Source: Candidatus Acidiferrales bacterium
GTDB taxonomy: Bacteria; Acidobacteriota; Terriglobia; Acidiferrales; UBA7541
DNA length: 5,254 nt
Reading direction: 5' to 3'
NCBI GenBank assembly: GCA_955651735.1
Contig: CATPAM010000096.1
Span: 1 to 5,254, forward strand
The notes under the pieces are model-generated. The model saw only the letters and a list, made by a program, of their open reading frames with translations, did not search any database and was not told the DNA's origin. Below are positions 1 through 5,253 of the stretch, piece after piece. Position 1 is the first letter of the stretch; the number at the start of each line of letters is the position of its first letter. The translations under genes were made by a program, and so were the position numbers.

Positions 1-82
1 ATTGCAGGCTGCGCCGGCTGGTTCCGCGCAGCGGAATGCGCGGCAAAATTTTCCACCGCGGAGGTTGGGACATGAAGTGTGA
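1..82 (+). other. Possible 3' end of an upstream gene (ECF sigma factor expected)
   Basis: All three forward frames are open from base 1 into the start of the anti-sigma gene. One frame stops with TGA at 73-75, making a classic ATGA overlap with the ATG at 72. Another stops with TGA at 80-82, an 11-base overlap. Either could be the last codons of an upstream gene translationally coupled to the anti-sigma gene. zf-HC2 anti-sigma genes usually follow their ECF sigma factor gene directly, so that is the expected identity. About 25 residues are too few to recognise a family, and neither frame shows a clear sigma region 4 signature. The stretch could equally be untranslated leader. Confidence 0.25.
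60..64 (+). promoter_or_regulatory. Ribosome binding site deciding the anti-sigma start
   Basis: A perfect GGAGG lies 7 bases before the ATG at 72. The in-frame ATG at 36 has no comparable purine-rich site, and it would add 12 residues ahead of the conserved zinc-finger N-terminus. The 72 start is therefore preferred. Confidence 0.75.
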
Positions 83-878
83 AGAGATCGCCGAGCTCTT
101 GCCGGATTATTTGCAAGAGGGGTTGCGCGCGGAGCAGAAGAAAACTGTGGAGCGGCACCTGGAGAGCTGCGTGGAGTGCAGCGAGGTGGCCGGGCTGTGG
201 AAGAAGCTGGCGCTGATTCCCGACGAGAAGCCGAGCGCGGCGGGGCGGGAGCGATTTGAGGCGATGCTGCAGGCGTACCAGACGGGCCGGGGAGAGGAAG
301 GCGTGGTGCGGCACGCAACGGACAAAGAGGCTTCCATTTGGAGCGTGTTCCAGTGGCTGCGTTCGCCGGTAGGTGCGGTTGCGTGGAGCATCGCGCTGGT
401 CGCGCTGGGGACGTACCTCGGAATGCAATTAGGGAGTGCGAAATCGAATTCGCAGGACTTGGCGGCGATGCATACGGAGCTGACCAACATGCGGCAGATG
501 GTGGCGTTGTCCATGTTACAGCAGCAGTCGGCGAGCCAGCGGCTGGAAGGCGTGACATGGACGCGGCGCGAGGGGCAACTTGACCCGCAGGTGCTCGCGG
601 CGCTGGTGCATACACTGCGGTACGACCAGAGCGTGGACGTACGGCTGGCGGCACTGGATGCACTGAGCCGGCATGCCGGGCAGCCACAGGTGAAGAAGAC
701 AGTGGTGGACGCTCTGCAGGAGCAACAATCGCCGCTGGTGCAGGTTGCGCTGATCGATCAATTGGTGGAATGGCGCGATGCGGAGGCGGCTCCGCGGCTG
801 GAGAAGCTGCGGCAAACGCCGAATTTGAATCCGACCGTGCGGCAGCGGGCGGACTGGGCGATCAGCAAGCTGAATTGA
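72..878 (+). CDS. Membrane-anchored zf-HC2 anti-sigma factor with C-terminal HEAT-like repeats
   Basis: This 268-residue protein probably binds and silences an ECF sigma factor at the inner membrane. The N-terminus (residues 3-36) carries the anti-sigma zinc-finger signature: Cys3, then His29-x3-Cys33-x2-Cys36 in HLESCVEC. Residues about 99-120 (from PVGAVAWS to LGMQL) form one hydrophobic transmembrane segment. A Gln/Met-rich, probably coiled-coil stretch (126-158) follows. Residues about 171-268 then look like two to three HEAT-type helical repeats, best seen in VDVRLAALDALSR (188-200) and SPLVQVALIDQLVEW (220-234). With the zinc finger in the cytoplasm, the HEAT-like part would lie in the periplasm. 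The ATG at 72 is chosen from its GGAGG site. The stop is 10 bases before the next gene, so it probably heads an operon with the two DUF4097 genes. The partner sigma gene is not visible. The zinc finger and membrane segment are clear, the HEAT assignment is by eye, and the sigma target is inferred. Confidence 0.88.
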   Translation: MKCEEIAELLPDYLQEGLRAEQKKTVERHLESCVECSEVAGLWKKLALIPDEKPSAAGRERFEAMLQAYQTGRGEEGVVRHATDKEASIWSVFQWLRSPVGAVAWSIALVALGTYLGMQLGSAKSNSQDLAAMHTELTNMRQMVALSMLQQQSASQRLEGVTWTRREGQLDPQVLAALVHTLRYDQSVDVRLAALDALSRHAGQPQVKKTVVDALQEQQSPLVQVALIDQLVEWRDAEAAPRLEKLRQTPNLNPTVRQRADWAISKLN

Positions 879-882
879 GGAG
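877..882 (+). promoter_or_regulatory. Ribosome binding site overlapping the anti-sigma stop codon
   Basis: GAGGAG begins inside the TGA stop (876-878) of the anti-sigma gene and sits 6 bases before the ATG at 889. Ribosomes finishing the first gene would uncover or reuse this site, which supports coupled translation of the two genes. Confidence 0.65.
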
Positions 883-888
883 TGGCGT

Positions 889-1998
889 ATGAACAAAGCA
901 TATTTTCCTTCGGTGCTGGCTTCAGGGATGGCGTTGCTTCTGTTTCCGGCGCAGGCGGCGCGCAATGTTCCGGAGAAACAGGCTGTTCGGTCCGTGCAAC
1001 AGGAGAAGTCTCCCGCTGTTCATGTCGATATGGATAGAGAGCCGGACGCCGATATGGATATCGATATGGACGTCGAATCGGACATGAACATGGACATCGA
1101 GGAACCGCAGGCGGACATGGATGCGGATCGAGACGAGCCCGACATGGACGCCGATTCCGATCAGGAGGACGTTGACCGCGAGGAGATCGATCACGATGAG
1201 CCGAGCTTGACGGAGCGTGAGCAGGAAAAAATCGAGAAGACATTTGCGATGCCGGCTGGAACGGGGCGGCGAACGCTGGAGATCGACAACGTTTGGGGGT
1301 CGATCGAAGTGGTGGGGACGGCGTCGGATAAGGTGCAACTTACGGTGAACAAGAGCATTCGCGCGGAGTCAAAAGGGAAGATCGAGCAGGCGCGCAAGGA
1401 AGTGACGCTGGACATTACGCAGCAGGCCGATGCGCTGAAGCTGTACGTGAACGGGCCATTCCGCTGCGATTGTCACGACTGCTCGCGTTCGCGGGAATTT
1501 GAAGGCTACATCGTGAAGATGGATTTTCAGGTGCAGGTGCCGCGCGACATCGACATTAAGATCAAGACGGTTAATGAGGGGCGGGTGTCGGTGCGCGATA
1601 TTAACGGCGGCTTCCTGGTGCGCAACGTGAACGGGGACATACAGATTCGCAATATCGCGGGATCGGGTACGGCGCGCACGGTCAATGGGCCGGTGAAAGT
1701 ATCGTTCCGGCAAAATCCGCACGAGGCATCCGATTTCCAGACGGTGAACGGGAGTATCGAGCTGGCGTTCGTTCGCGACTTGTCGGCGGATTTTCGATTC
1801 AAGACGTTCAACGGCGGGATCTACAGCGACTTTCCGGTGACGGCGATGCCGGTGCAGGGAATGCAGGAGGAGCACCACGGCAGCAAAGTGATTTTTCGTG
1901 CGGACCGGTATACGGGAGCGCGGATTAATGCGGGTGGTCCGCAGATCAAGGTAGAAAATTTAAATGGAGATATTCGGATTCTGGAAAACCATGAATAA
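889..1998 (+). CDS. Exported DUF4097 beta-repeat protein with Asp/Met-rich linker
   Basis: This 369-residue protein has a signal peptide (residues 1-23, hydrophobic core about 8-20, probable cleavage after AQA), so it should be periplasmic, surface-attached or secreted. Residues 47-104 are an extremely acidic, low-complexity linker. Residues about 117-369 are a DUF4097-type (putative adhesin) beta-strand region with repeated V/I-N-G turns: TVNEG at 227, DINGG at 237, NVNGD at 246, TVNGP at 264, TVNGS at 285, TFNGG at 306 and NLNGD at 357. These suggest a beta-solenoid-like fold. Its only three cysteines cluster at 193-198 in CDCHDC. The N-terminal Met is supported by the GAGGAG site and the signal peptide. 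It lies 10 bases after the anti-sigma gene and overlaps the next, paralogous gene by 8 bases. No enzyme motif is visible. A role in envelope sensing or adhesion is inferred from family and context, and the molecular function is unknown. Confidence 0.9.
   Translation: MNKAYFPSVLASGMALLLFPAQAARNVPEKQAVRSVQQEKSPAVHVDMDREPDADMDIDMDVESDMNMDIEEPQADMDADRDEPDMDADSDQEDVDREEIDHDEPSLTEREQEKIEKTFAMPAGTGRRTLEIDNVWGSIEVVGTASDKVQLTVNKSIRAESKGKIEQARKEVTLDITQQADALKLYVNGPFRCDCHDCSRSREFEGYIVKMDFQVQVPRDIDIKIKTVNEGRVSVRDINGGFLVRNVNGDIQIRNIAGSGTARTVNGPVKVSFRQNPHEASDFQTVNGSIELAFVRDLSADFRFKTFNGGIYSDFPVTAMPVQGMQEEHHGSKVIFRADRYTGARINAGGPQIKVENLNGDIRILENHE
1027..1200 (+). repeat. Asp/Met-rich imperfect coding repeat
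   Basis: This stretch codes for residues 47-104 of the first DUF4097 protein. It has 21 Asp, 9 Glu and 7 Met in 58 residues, with Asp at almost every second position (for example DADMDIDMD). Degenerate GA(T/C)ATGGA(T/C) units recur in the DNA. The clearest unit is a nine-residue tandem pair at 1111-1164, ADMDADRDE followed by PDMDADSDQ. By my count 18 of 27 bases agree between the two copies, and several differences are synonymous third positions. This suggests an old expansion kept for its protein character. It forms a linker between the signal peptide and the beta-repeat domain. Confidence 0.8.
1991..1998 (+). promoter_or_regulatory. Overlapping start and stop (ATGAATAA) coupling the two DUF4097 genes
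   Basis: The ATG of the second DUF4097 gene and the TAA of the first lie within eight bases. The only Shine-Dalgarno-like bases nearby are TGGA at 1982-1985. This arrangement favours re-initiation by the same ribosome and a linked protein ratio. Confidence 0.6.
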
Positions 1999-2866
1999 GA
2001 AAATGAAGCGGTTCTCATCGATTTTGTCGGCGGGGTTGGCATTGTCGGCGATTGGTGCGGTGACCTTGGGACCGGGCGCGGAGAGGGCGTTCGCGCAGGG
2101 CCAGACGCAAACGGGCGGCGACCGCATTCCGGTTACTCTGAGCGATCCCTCGCGGCCAGCGCACGTGAAGGTCGGCATGGTGAATGGCGGGATCACCGTG
2201 AAGGCGTACGAGGGCAAGGAAGTGGTGGTGGAAGCGCGCGTGCGCAACCGCGAGAATTCGCGCAACGAGGGCGGGCCGAAGCGGCTGACGATCTCGAGCA
2301 CCGGGCTTTCCGTGGAGGAAGAAAACAACGACGTCAACATCAACACGGATTCGTATATGCACCCGATCGATGTGACGGTTGCGGTGCCGGTGCACACTTC
2401 GTTGAAGCTGCGCGCGGTGAATGACGGGGATATCGTCGTTACGGGCGTGGACGGCGAACTGGACGTGGATGACATAAACGGAGCGGTTACGTTGAACAAC
2501 GTTTCCGGCAGCGTGGTGGCGCATGCGTTGAATGGTCATGTGTACGCGACGTTGACACGAGTCGACCCGCAGAAGGCCATGGCTTTCAGTTCGTTGAATG
2601 GAAACATTGACGTTACGTTCCCTGCGGATTTGAAAGCGAACGTCAGCATTCGTTCGGACCAGGGAGATGTGTTCAGCGATTTTGACGTGCAGCTTAAAGC
2701 GGCGTCTTCGCAGCCGGTGGTGGAAGACGGGCGCGGACACGGCGGCAAGTACCGGGTGAAGATTGACAAGACGGTGCACGGTACGATCAATGGGGGCGGC
2801 CCGGAAATCCAATTCAGAAACTTCCAGGGGCAAATCTATATTCGGAAGGTGGGCAACCCGCGGTAG
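1991..2866 (+). CDS. Second exported DUF4097 beta-repeat protein, paralogue of its neighbour
   Basis: This 291-residue protein has a signal peptide (residues 1-35, basic start MNKKMKR, probable cleavage after AFA). From about residue 58 on it is a DUF4097-like beta-strand repeat region with turns at MVNGG (63), AVNDG (142), DINGA (161), NVSGS (170), ALNGH (179) and SLNGN (201). The C-terminal block has TINGGGPEIQF (265-275). The matching block of the upstream protein has INAGGPQIKV at 346-355, and both are followed by a similar N-x-x-G-x-I strand, so the two genes look like an old tandem duplication. It lacks cysteine and the acidic linker of its neighbour. The ATG at 1991 lies inside the upstream gene's end, with only a weak TGGA 5 bases before it, so translation probably depends on coupling. 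An in-frame ATG at 1964 would put charged and aromatic residues before the signal peptide and is less likely. Location and family are fairly sure; function is unknown. Confidence 0.88.
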   Translation: MNKKMKRFSSILSAGLALSAIGAVTLGPGAERAFAQGQTQTGGDRIPVTLSDPSRPAHVKVGMVNGGITVKAYEGKEVVVEARVRNRENSRNEGGPKRLTISSTGLSVEEENNDVNINTDSYMHPIDVTVAVPVHTSLKLRAVNDGDIVVTGVDGELDVDDINGAVTLNNVSGSVVAHALNGHVYATLTRVDPQKAMAFSSLNGNIDVTFPADLKANVSIRSDQGDVFSDFDVQLKAASSQPVVEDGRGHGGKYRVKIDKTVHGTINGGGPEIQFRNFQGQIYIRKVGNPR

Positions 2867-3024
2867 ACATGCGAGGCATTGCGCGGCGCGTCGATCCAAG
2901 TCGCGGAAGCATTTATGCGTGGACCGGCTCGCGGCGTTTCCGCCTGGGAAGTCCTTTTGATAAATCGCCGGACCCTTTTCCTGGGCGAGGCTTAGGTCCT
3001 CGCTTGGCCTGAACTGGTAGCGAG
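2867..3024. other. Intergenic region between convergent genes
   Basis: This is a 158-base gap between two stop codons facing each other: TAG of the DUF4097 gene and TAG of the minus-strand TPR gene. No convincing open frame with a ribosome site lies here. The only notable structure is the hairpin at 2985-3003. A weaker four-pair GC stem at 2931-2943 is followed by TTTT only after about eleven bases. Confidence 0.7.
2985..3003. terminator. Hairpin, possible shared terminator
   Basis: GCGAGG and CCTCGC pair perfectly around a seven-base loop. G-U and C-G pairs could extend the stem to 2981-3007. It sits between converging genes, where a bidirectional terminator is expected. Neither side has a clear run of T after the stem, so it is not a canonical intrinsic terminator. 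It may only slow the polymerase or protect 3' ends. Confidence 0.35.
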
Positions 3025-4548
3025 CTAGTGCGCGGCCGGTGTCGTCGTCAGCAGATACCACTCGACGGTGGGGGCGCGGAGGTATTTGATGCGGTTACGG
3101 ATGGCTTCAGCTGCAGGGGCGTTTCCGATTTTTTCCTGGGTGGCGGCGAGCTGCTCGAGGACCAGCAGGGAACGCGGGTCGGCGGCTAGTTCGTCGACCG
3201 CCTCGGCGAGATCGCCCTTGGCGGCGAGCAAATAGCCGCGCGCGGATTCGTAGCTGTTGGCAACGAGCAGGTCGCGCGACAAGTCGGCGAGGTGTTCGAG
3301 TCTGCGAACGCTGGCTTCCGCGAGGGCCAATTCTCCCCGGCGAGCGGAGATGCGGGTGCGCTCGCGAAGAACCTGAGCGAGTGAACTATCGCGGTCGACT
3401 TCCGTCAAGCCATCGACAGGGTCTTGCAGCCAGGTTTCCAGCCAGCGGAGTTGCGCGAGTTCCACAGAAGGATCCGCCGCGAGCATGGCGCGGCCGAAAC
3501 CAATTTCGAATTGTGAATAGGGCTCCTTTTGTTGCTGCGCTTCTTCGTTGAGAGCATCGAGAGCTTTTCGTCCCTCGGTGGGCTGGCCTTCCCAGAAATA
3601 GACGAGCGCCTTCTGAAACTCCGAATGCGAGCGGTCACGCGGGTTGTTGGCGACGGCGATGGCCTCGTCATATTCGGCGCGGGCGCGGAGGTAATTGCCC
3701 ATAAGGGTAGAAGTGTCTCCGAGGCCGTAGCGCGAGGAAATGTACGTGGGATCAATTTGCAGCGCGGCGGAATAGTGTTCGAGAGAGCCCTGGTCGTCGC
3801 CGGACAAACGCAGGACTTCCCCGAGGGAGTCTTGCGGGTTCGGGGAATTTGGCAATACCTCCGCGTAACGCTGGAGCGAGGAGACGGCCTTTGCGGGATC
3901 AGGCGTGCCGGTTTGGATGTAAGCGTAGCCGAGGAGGTTGAGCGCCGGAGGAAAATCAGGATCGAGCTGGTGCACGGTCTCGAGCATTTGGCGGGAACGG
4001 TCGTAATCCTGTAGGGAGTAGAGCCAATCGGCGAGAATGTAGAGGACGTGCTTGTTGTTGGGATAGCGTTTTAGAAGATCGTTCATGGCGCTGATGGCGG
4101 GAAGCAGGTCGCGATCGCTAATGCTGGTCATCCAGCGGATGAGGAGTTGCTCGTCGGGAGTGGTGCGAGGGAGCAGAGATTTTGCGCGGCCAAGAGCTGC
4201 AGAATCCGGAATGCTGCCAAGGGAAGCGAGTGCGAGCGCGGCGTAGCCGAGGGCAAATTGCGGGTCCTTTTGGATGGCGCGGCGGGCATTGCTGAGGGCG
4301 GCGTCGACGATGTGGTTTTCATACTTCTCCAACGAGAGCTCGACGAATTTGCGCGCTTCCTGCGAGCGGGTGGAGACCGAGATGCTGCCAAAGAGTTGTT
4401 GCTTGGAGATTGGCGTGATTCTCGCGGCGGAGTTTGTGTTGCGCGCCTTGGCGACTTCTACGCGCGGCGGGGAGCTTTGCGCCCAGGCCGGGCAGCCCAA
4501 TAACGAAGGGAAAATCAGAAAAAGAACACGCGCTGAGAAGCGGCTCAT
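3025..4548 (-). CDS. Exported tetratricopeptide-repeat (TPR) protein
   Basis: This 507-residue protein is probably a periplasmic or outer-membrane-associated TPR scaffold. The start chosen (ATG complement at 4546-4548) gives a signal peptide: MSRFSAR, a hydrophobic core and probable cleavage after AWA at 23. AAGGGG lies 10 bases upstream on the minus strand. A longer reading from 4623 adds 25 residues before the signal peptide and is unlikely. TPR-like helix pairs are visible at about 65-97 (ending KDPQFALGYAALA), 166-199 (ending LDPDF), 200-234, 237-269 (ending IDPTY), 270-301, 308-340 and 435-487. The DP-x-(F/Y) ends typical of TPRs are clear in the first half. The N-terminal block resembles the TPR tails of many acidobacterial kinase or transcription-regulator proteins, but no kinase or DNA-binding domain is present. 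Cys19 in LLGC could be a lipobox, but Pro follows it, so ordinary cleavage is preferred. Specific partners are unknown. Confidence 0.88.
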   Translation of the reverse strand: MSRFSARVLFLIFPSLLGCPAWAQSSPPRVEVAKARNTNSAARITPISKQQLFGSISVSTRSQEARKFVELSLEKYENHIVDAALSNARRAIQKDPQFALGYAALALASLGSIPDSAALGRAKSLLPRTTPDEQLLIRWMTSISDRDLLPAISAMNDLLKRYPNNKHVLYILADWLYSLQDYDRSRQMLETVHQLDPDFPPALNLLGYAYIQTGTPDPAKAVSSLQRYAEVLPNSPNPQDSLGEVLRLSGDDQGSLEHYSAALQIDPTYISSRYGLGDTSTLMGNYLRARAEYDEAIAVANNPRDRSHSEFQKALVYFWEGQPTEGRKALDALNEEAQQQKEPYSQFEIGFGRAMLAADPSVELAQLRWLETWLQDPVDGLTEVDRDSSLAQVLRERTRISARRGELALAEASVRRLEHLADLSRDLLVANSYESARGYLLAAKGDLAEAVDELAADPRSLLVLEQLAATQEKIGNAPAAEAIRNRIKYLRAPTVEWYLLTTTPAAH

Positions 4549-4558
4549 GTGGCACACA

Positions 4559-4586
4559 CCCCTTTTGTAAACCTGAACAACCCCTT
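4559..4586 (-). promoter_or_regulatory. AAGGGG direct repeats flanking a TTGT/ACAA dyad in the TPR leader
   Basis: Read on the minus strand, AAGGGG (4586-4581) is followed by TTGTTCAGGTTTACAA (4580-4565) and a second AAGGGG (4564-4559). The two hexamers are 22 bases apart. The dyad has four-base arms separated by eight bases. The second AAGGGG is probably the ribosome site of the TPR gene. The remainder could be an operator or may be chance. Confidence 0.3.
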
Positions 4587-4704
4587 GCAGAATCACGTTA
4601 GCTTGGGAGGCGAGCGACGGCATACTGGCCCATGGGACAGGCTGTGCGGGGATGGTTACGATTCACGGAGTCGCACGGTTGGACACAAGACGAGCAATGT
4701 TTTC

Positions 4705-4743
4705 TTGTGCTATTTGGTCAGCCTGCGAATACTTTCAGATAAA
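4705..4743 (+). promoter_or_regulatory. Weak candidate promoter for the PBP-like gene
   Basis: TTGTGC (4705-4710) and AATACT (4728-4733) are 17 bases apart, a sigma-70-like layout with about 3 of 6 and 4 of 6 consensus matches. An overlapping alternative is TTGGTC (4714-4719) with GATAAA (4738-4743), 18 bases apart. Both lie 25 to 35 bases before the chosen ATG. This is AT-richer than the surroundings but remains weak evidence. Confidence 0.28.
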
Positions 4744-4751
4744 TCGTGCCC

Positions 4752-4757
4752 GGGGTG
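4752..4757 (+). promoter_or_regulatory. Probable ribosome binding site of the PBP-like gene
   Basis: GGGGTG lies 10 bases before the ATG at 4768. It is a modest match, but no other in-frame ATG near the signal peptide has a site. Confidence 0.4.
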
Positions 4758-4767
4758 CTTGCGCTTT

Positions 4768-5253
4768 ATGAATGGAAAGCAATGGGGGAAGGGGTTCCGT
4801 CTGACGGCCCTGGTAAGCACCGGGGTACTGTTAGCGGGCAGTGCTGCGCCGGCAACCAAAAACATGGCCGTGGTGGCCCCGGCGGGAAGCAAGCTGCAGG
4901 ACGTACCGCTGGCGGAGTTGGCGAAGCTCTGCAAAGGCGCGCAGAAAACGTGGGCCGACGGGCGAAATTTTACGCTGGTGATGAGGGATCCCGAATCGCC
5001 GGAGTTGCGCGTGGCGGTGCAGAAGCTGTTTGGAGTGCCGCCGGGCGAGGTTAAGAGCGCGATTGCCAAGCTGAACCAGGCGCGGGCGGTGGTGCGCATC
5101 GTGGACAACGACGAGGAGTTGCTGCGGACCGTGGAAGCAACGCCGGGGGCGGTGGGAATTTTGGATGTGTATGCGATCAACAGCACGGTGAAGGTGCTGC
5201 GGGTCGACGGGAAACTGCCGTTTGACGTGGGGTATGCGTTGAAGGGAAACTAA
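4768..5253 (+). CDS. Small exported PstS-like (periplasmic binding protein superfamily) protein
   Basis: This 161-residue protein starts with a signal peptide (basic residues in the first eleven, hydrophobic core about 12-24, cleavage near SAA or APA at 25-29). The mature part resembles the short phosphate ABC transporter substrate-binding-like (PBP) proteins. VPLAELAKLCKG (46-57) fits the helix before the usual (F/Y)-x-G segment, TWADGRNFTLVMRD (61-74) fits the W-x-D/N-G strand, and TPGAVGILD (125-133) fits the P-G-A-I-G-Y motif. At 161 residues it is about half of a full PstS, so it is either a minimal single-domain relative or not a transporter subunit. No permease or ATPase gene is adjacent. 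The start is set by the signal peptide. An upstream GTG at 4549, in the same frame, would add 73 unrelated residues. It is transcribed away from the TPR gene, and its stop codon ends one base before the window does. Binding of phosphate is not shown, since the N-terminal ligand-binding residues of PstS have no counterpart. Confidence 0.8.
   Translation: MNGKQWGKGFRLTALVSTGVLLAGSAAPATKNMAVVAPAGSKLQDVPLAELAKLCKGAQKTWADGRNFTLVMRDPESPELRVAVQKLFGVPPGEVKSAIAKLNQARAVVRIVDNDEELLRTVEATPGAVGILDVYAINSTVKVLRVDGKLPFDVGYALKGN

Larger units (their letters stand above)
4549..4767. other. Divergent intergenic region
   Basis: These 219 bases separate the start of the minus-strand TPR gene from the start of the plus-strand PBP-like gene, so the promoters of both should lie here. 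Open frames run through parts of it on both strands, as extensions of the flanking genes, but they lack ribosome sites and would displace the signal peptides. A small stem (CGATTC, ACG, GAGTCG at 4659-4673, one wobble pair) and the repeat/dyad at 4559-4586 are the visible structures. Confidence 0.6.

Noticed and set aside
36..71. Upstream ATG extending the anti-sigma protein by 12 residues
   Set aside because: No ribosome site precedes it, while the ATG at 72 has a perfect GGAGG and starts directly at the conserved zinc-finger region.
1027..1200. Acidic repeat as a CRISPR or non-coding satellite repeat
   Set aside because: Units are short, imperfect and in frame, with third-position changes, so the signal is at protein level. 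There are no spacers.
1369..1878. Minus-strand open frame opposite the first DUF4097 gene
   Set aside because: Composition is Arg/His/Val-biased as expected from the antisense of a GC-rich gene, with no start signal or domain.
3018..3027. TAGC-GA-GCTA palindrome at the TPR stop codon
   Set aside because: It has only four-base arms and a two-base centre, too short to be meaningful as DNA site or hairpin.
2015..3061. Long minus-strand open frame opposite the second DUF4097 gene
   Set aside because: It is rich in Arg and His, has no ribosome site or recognisable motif, and lies opposite a clear signal-peptide-bearing gene. It is a by-product of high GC content and biased codon use.
3529..4014. 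Plus-strand open frame inside the TPR gene
   Set aside because: It is the antisense shadow of a well-supported TPR repeat region and has no signal or motif of its own.
4549..4623. 25-residue N-terminal extension of the TPR protein
   Set aside because: It would place polar residues before a clear signal peptide. The inner ATG has its own AAGGGG site.
4659..4673. Small stem CGATTC/GAGTCG as an operator or riboswitch part
   Set aside because: Six pairs with one wobble and a three-base loop are expected by chance in 219 GC-rich bases. No known riboswitch pattern surrounds it.
4549..4767. N-terminal extension of the PBP-like protein from a GTG at 4549
   Set aside because: The added 73 residues have no family character and would bury the signal peptide. 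The GTG also abuts the divergent TPR start, leaving no room for promoters.
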